Shown piece after piece: positions 22,163 to 23,251 of a stretch of 23,251 bases of DNA. The notes below the pieces were generated by a model. It was not told the origin of the DNA, ran no database searches, and was given only the letters and a program-made list of their open reading frames with translations. Origin of the DNA: JAVBOJ01 sp031550755 (GTDB taxonomy: Bacteria > Bacillota > Clostridia > Oscillospirales > UBA929); NCBI GenBank assembly GCA_031550755.1, contig JAVBOJ010000063.1, positions 1 through 23,251 on the forward strand. The letters run 5' to 3'. A program made the translations under genes and the position numbers. Positions within the stretch are counted from its first letter, which is position 1. Every line of letters begins with the position of its first letter.

Positions 22163-23251
22163 TTATGCTTCCAAATGCATCAGCCGGTCGATGGTGGTGT
22201 CATACGGGGTGTAGTCATCCACCCGCTGCTGCAGCAACTCGTTGATTTTGGGATTGTACTTGATCGCCCGGTCGATGTCCGGGTTGGAGCCGGCGCGGTA
22301 CGCGCCGATGTTGATGAGATCCTGCGCGTCGCGATGGACGGCCATCATGTTTTTGACCCGCCCGGCGGCGTCATACTGCTCGCGCGGAACGATGTCCGGC
22401 ATCAGGCGCGACACGCTGGCCAGCACGTCAATGGCCGGGTAATGGTTGCGGTTGGCCAGCGCGCGGGACAGGACGATGTGCCCGTCCAAAATGCCGCGGG
22501 CGGTGTCTGTGATGGGCTCGTTTAGGTCGTCGCCCTCGACCAGCACGGTATACAGCGCCGTGATGGTGCCCTTGGGCGAGGTGCCTGTGCGCTCGAGCAG
22601 GCGCGGCATGACGGTGTAGACCGACGGGGTGTAGCCGCGCGAGACCGGCGGCTCGCCGACGGCCATGCCGATTTCCCGCTGCGCCATGGCGTAGCGGGTG
22701 AGACTGTCCATCATCAGCAGCACGTTGCAGCCCTGATCGCGGAAATATTCGGCGATGGCGGTGCCCACCAGCGCCGACTTGGAGCGCACCAGCGCCGGCT
22801 GATCGGAGGAGGCCACGACGATGACCGAGCGCTTGAGACCCTCCTCCTTGAGGTCGCGCATAAGAAAGTCATTGACCTCGCGGCCGCGTTCGCCGATGAG
22901 GGTGATGACGTTGATATCCGATTTGGCGTTGCGGGCGATCATACCCAGCAGGGTGGATTTGCCGACGCCCGAGCCGGCGAAAATGCCGATGCGCTGGCCG
23001 CGCCCGCAGGTGAGCAGTCCGTCGATGGTGCGCACGCCCAGCGGCAGCACCTCATGGATGCGCGGGCGGGTGATGGGGTTGGGCGGCGAATTTTCCACCG
23101 GATAATAGGTGGTGGGGATGACCGGCGGGCCGCCGTCCATGGGGCGTCCCAGCCCGTCGAGCACCCGCCCCTGAAACTGCATCCCGACCGGCACCTTGAG
23201 GGTGCGGTTGGTGGACACCACGCGGGAGCCGGGGCCGACGCCGGTCAGGTC
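22163..23251 (-). CDS. fliI: Flagellum-specific ATPase FliI (5' end outside window)
   Basis: FliI is the cytoplasmic ATPase of the flagellar type III export apparatus; it forms a hexamer below the export gate and helps deliver substrates. The frame is open to the window edge, so 362 residues are visible and the N-terminal domain is missing. The first visible codons read DLTGVGPGSR, a normal FliI segment, so the internal GTG at 23221 is not the true start. The P-loop GSGVGKST is at visible residues 93-100, and the Walker B region reads LLMMDSLTRYAMAQRE. The motif PVSRGYTPSVYTVMPRLLER is typical of FliI rather than F1 beta subunits. The stop (TAA) is two bases before the fliJ start, so the two are probably translated together. 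Identity is very secure; an injectisome ATPase is excluded by the flagellar neighbours. Confidence 0.97.
   Translation of the reverse strand, partial: DLTGVGPGSRVVSTNRTLKVPVGMQFQGRVLDGLGRPMDGGPPVIPTTYYPVENSPPNPITRPRIHEVLPLGVRTIDGLLTCGRGQRIGIFAGSGVGKSTLLGMIARNAKSDINVITLIGERGREVNDFLMRDLKEEGLKRSVIVVASSDQPALVRSKSALVGTAIAEYFRDQGCNVLLMMDSLTRYAMAQREIGMAVGEPPVSRGYTPSVYTVMPRLLERTGTSPKGTITALYTVLVEGDDLNEPITDTARGILDGHIVLSRALANRNHYPAIDVLASVSRLMPDIVPREQYDAAGRVKNMMAVHRDAQDLINIGAYRAGSNPDIDRAIKYNPKINELLQQRVDDYTPYDTTIDRLMHLEA

Noticed and set aside
1..23251. tRNA, rRNA, CRISPR arrays, insertion sequences or phage genes
   Set aside because: None is visible; apart from two gaps the window is filled with flagellar genes in one direction with similar composition.

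Overview
The window is an almost unbroken run of flagellar genes. Every gene I can support lies on the minus strand, so the operon reads from right (23251) to left (1). The genes point to a GC-rich, motile member of the Bacillota, most likely class Clostridia. Reasons: a FliN-type switch protein fused to a CheC-like phosphatase (FliY), YlxF/MotE-like, FlbD/SwrD-like and SwrB-like genes, FlhF/FlhG, a SigD-type sigma factor after flhG, strong AGGAGG ribosome binding sites, and frequent TTG and GTG starts. I cannot name a genus.

Layout in transcription order. Export ATPase and hook block (23251-17914): fliI (5' end outside the window), fliJ, a MotE/YlxF-like coiled-coil membrane protein, fliK, flgD, and a short hook protein (flgE). 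A 434-bp gene-free stretch (17480-17913) follows; it holds a good candidate housekeeping promoter pointing at flbD. Stator and switch block (17476-12558): flbD/swrD, motA, motB, a FliL homologue that looks like a lipoprotein, fliM, fliY, cheY. Export gate block (12561-6469): fliO, fliP, fliQ, fliR, flhB, flhA, many joined by 4-base stop/start overlaps. Placement and regulation block (6472-2820): flhF, flhG, a PilZ (YcgR-like) protein, the flagellar sigma factor. Tail (2789-1): a FapA/DUF342 protein, a small conserved-looking orphan, a 215-bp gene-free stretch with inverted repeats, and the start of a SwrB-like membrane protein cut by the window edge.

Together these genes encode the flagellar type III export gate and its ATPase, the hook-length ruler and cap, the hook, the stator, the C-ring switch with its response regulator and phosphatase, the factors that set flagellar site and number, a c-di-GMP-responsive brake candidate, and the sigma factor for late genes. 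Missing here are the chemotaxis genes (cheA, cheW, cheB, cheC, cheD) that sit between flhG and sigD in Bacillus; a PilZ gene takes that place.

I did not find a wholly new system. The points most worth a second look are: (1) an in-frame TAG inside what looks like the natural 5' end of fliO; (2) a FliL homologue with a lipobox instead of the usual membrane anchor; (3) the flbD-motA-motB-fliL unit behind its own promoter; (4) a PilZ domain with an enlarged gap between its two c-di-GMP motifs; (5) the small orphan and the repeat-rich gap near the left end.
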